DNA from: Eubacterium sp. AM49-13BH
GTDB taxonomy: Bacteria; Bacillota; Clostridia; Lachnospirales; Lachnospiraceae
Length of the DNA stretch: 64,000 nucleotides
Assembly (NCBI RefSeq): GCF_003464165.1
Contig: NZ_QSEK01000005.1
Coordinates: forward strand, 39,652-103,651
Direction: 5' to 3'
Made by a program: the position numbers and the translations under genes. The stretch's first letter is position 1, and each line of letters begins with the position of its first letter. Below, piece after piece: positions 63,976 to 64,000 of this stretch. The notes beneath the pieces were generated by a model that searched no databases, was not told where the DNA came from, and saw only the letters and a list, made by a program, of their open reading frames with translations.

Positions 63976-64000
63976 ATTCGTACCTTTTCATCTTATATAA

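Overview
The window looks like a chromosomal segment of a low-GC, pectin-using gut Firmicute of the Lachnospiraceae, with a Lachnospira/Eubacterium eligens-like gene repertoire. The reasons are AGGAGG ribosome sites, sigma-A promoters, a CIRCE element, DUF4317 and DUF5662 genes, a GPH sugar symporter, and two very large cell-wall-anchored PL9 pectate lyases. The genus is an inference from gene content. No tRNA, rRNA, CRISPR array or prophage was recognised.

Left end (1-2.1 kb) is decayed accessory DNA: the N-terminal third of a type II Cas1 runs off the edge, with a frameshifted TnpV remnant where cas9 would be expected. Then come an ImmA/IrrE peptidase and a nitroreductase, both broken. From 2.1-6.9 kb are a UvrD/PcrA-like helicase, a nitroreductase, a YgjP-type metalloprotease, and an Hsp20 under a CIRCE-overlapped promoter with a refolding leader.

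7-17 kb is a type II fatty-acid-like operon on the minus strand: TetR, then acpP, a double ketosynthase, fabG, fabZ, fabD, accD, accA, a flavodoxin-fold oxidoreductase, plsX and an arginase-fold protein. The ketosynthase is one polypeptide carrying an intact condensing domain fused to a second domain with all three catalytic residues replaced. A 210-bp palindrome separates acpP from it. FabH, an enoyl reductase and AccB/AccC are absent.

17-25 kb holds an HcnABC-like amino-acid/opine dehydrogenase set with an AraC regulator and a leader terminator, a zinc phospholipase C-like protein, a metallophosphoesterase, and a hicA-hicB-permease unit. 26-33 kb holds an Eis-like acetyltransferase, a GPH symporter with a divergent GntR regulator, an ABC-F ATPase and a DUF4012 protein.

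33-49 kb is a surface and polysaccharide region: two PL9 pectate lyases (each with one single-base frameshift), a sugar phosphotransferase, a secreted papain-family peptidase, and cpsD, cpsC and cpsB homologues behind a strong promoter.

49-57 kb is a second lipid operon: two lysophospholipid-type acyltransferases, an acyl-AMP ligase, a dedicated ACP, a patatin, a flavodoxin-fold protein paralogous to the one in the first operon, and an SGNH hydrolase. A TetR gene and a 500-residue HTH protein of unknown family are divergent from it. The two operons share ACP, flavodoxin-fold protein and TetR, and are the best candidate for a linked, undescribed acyl-lipid system.

57-64 kb holds DUF5662, DUF4317, a candidate small RNA, the L-serine dehydratase pair, a MATE exporter coupled to a small basic protein, an acyl-ACP thioesterase, a parS-like palindrome, and a terminal array of three evenly spaced 13-bp palindromes.
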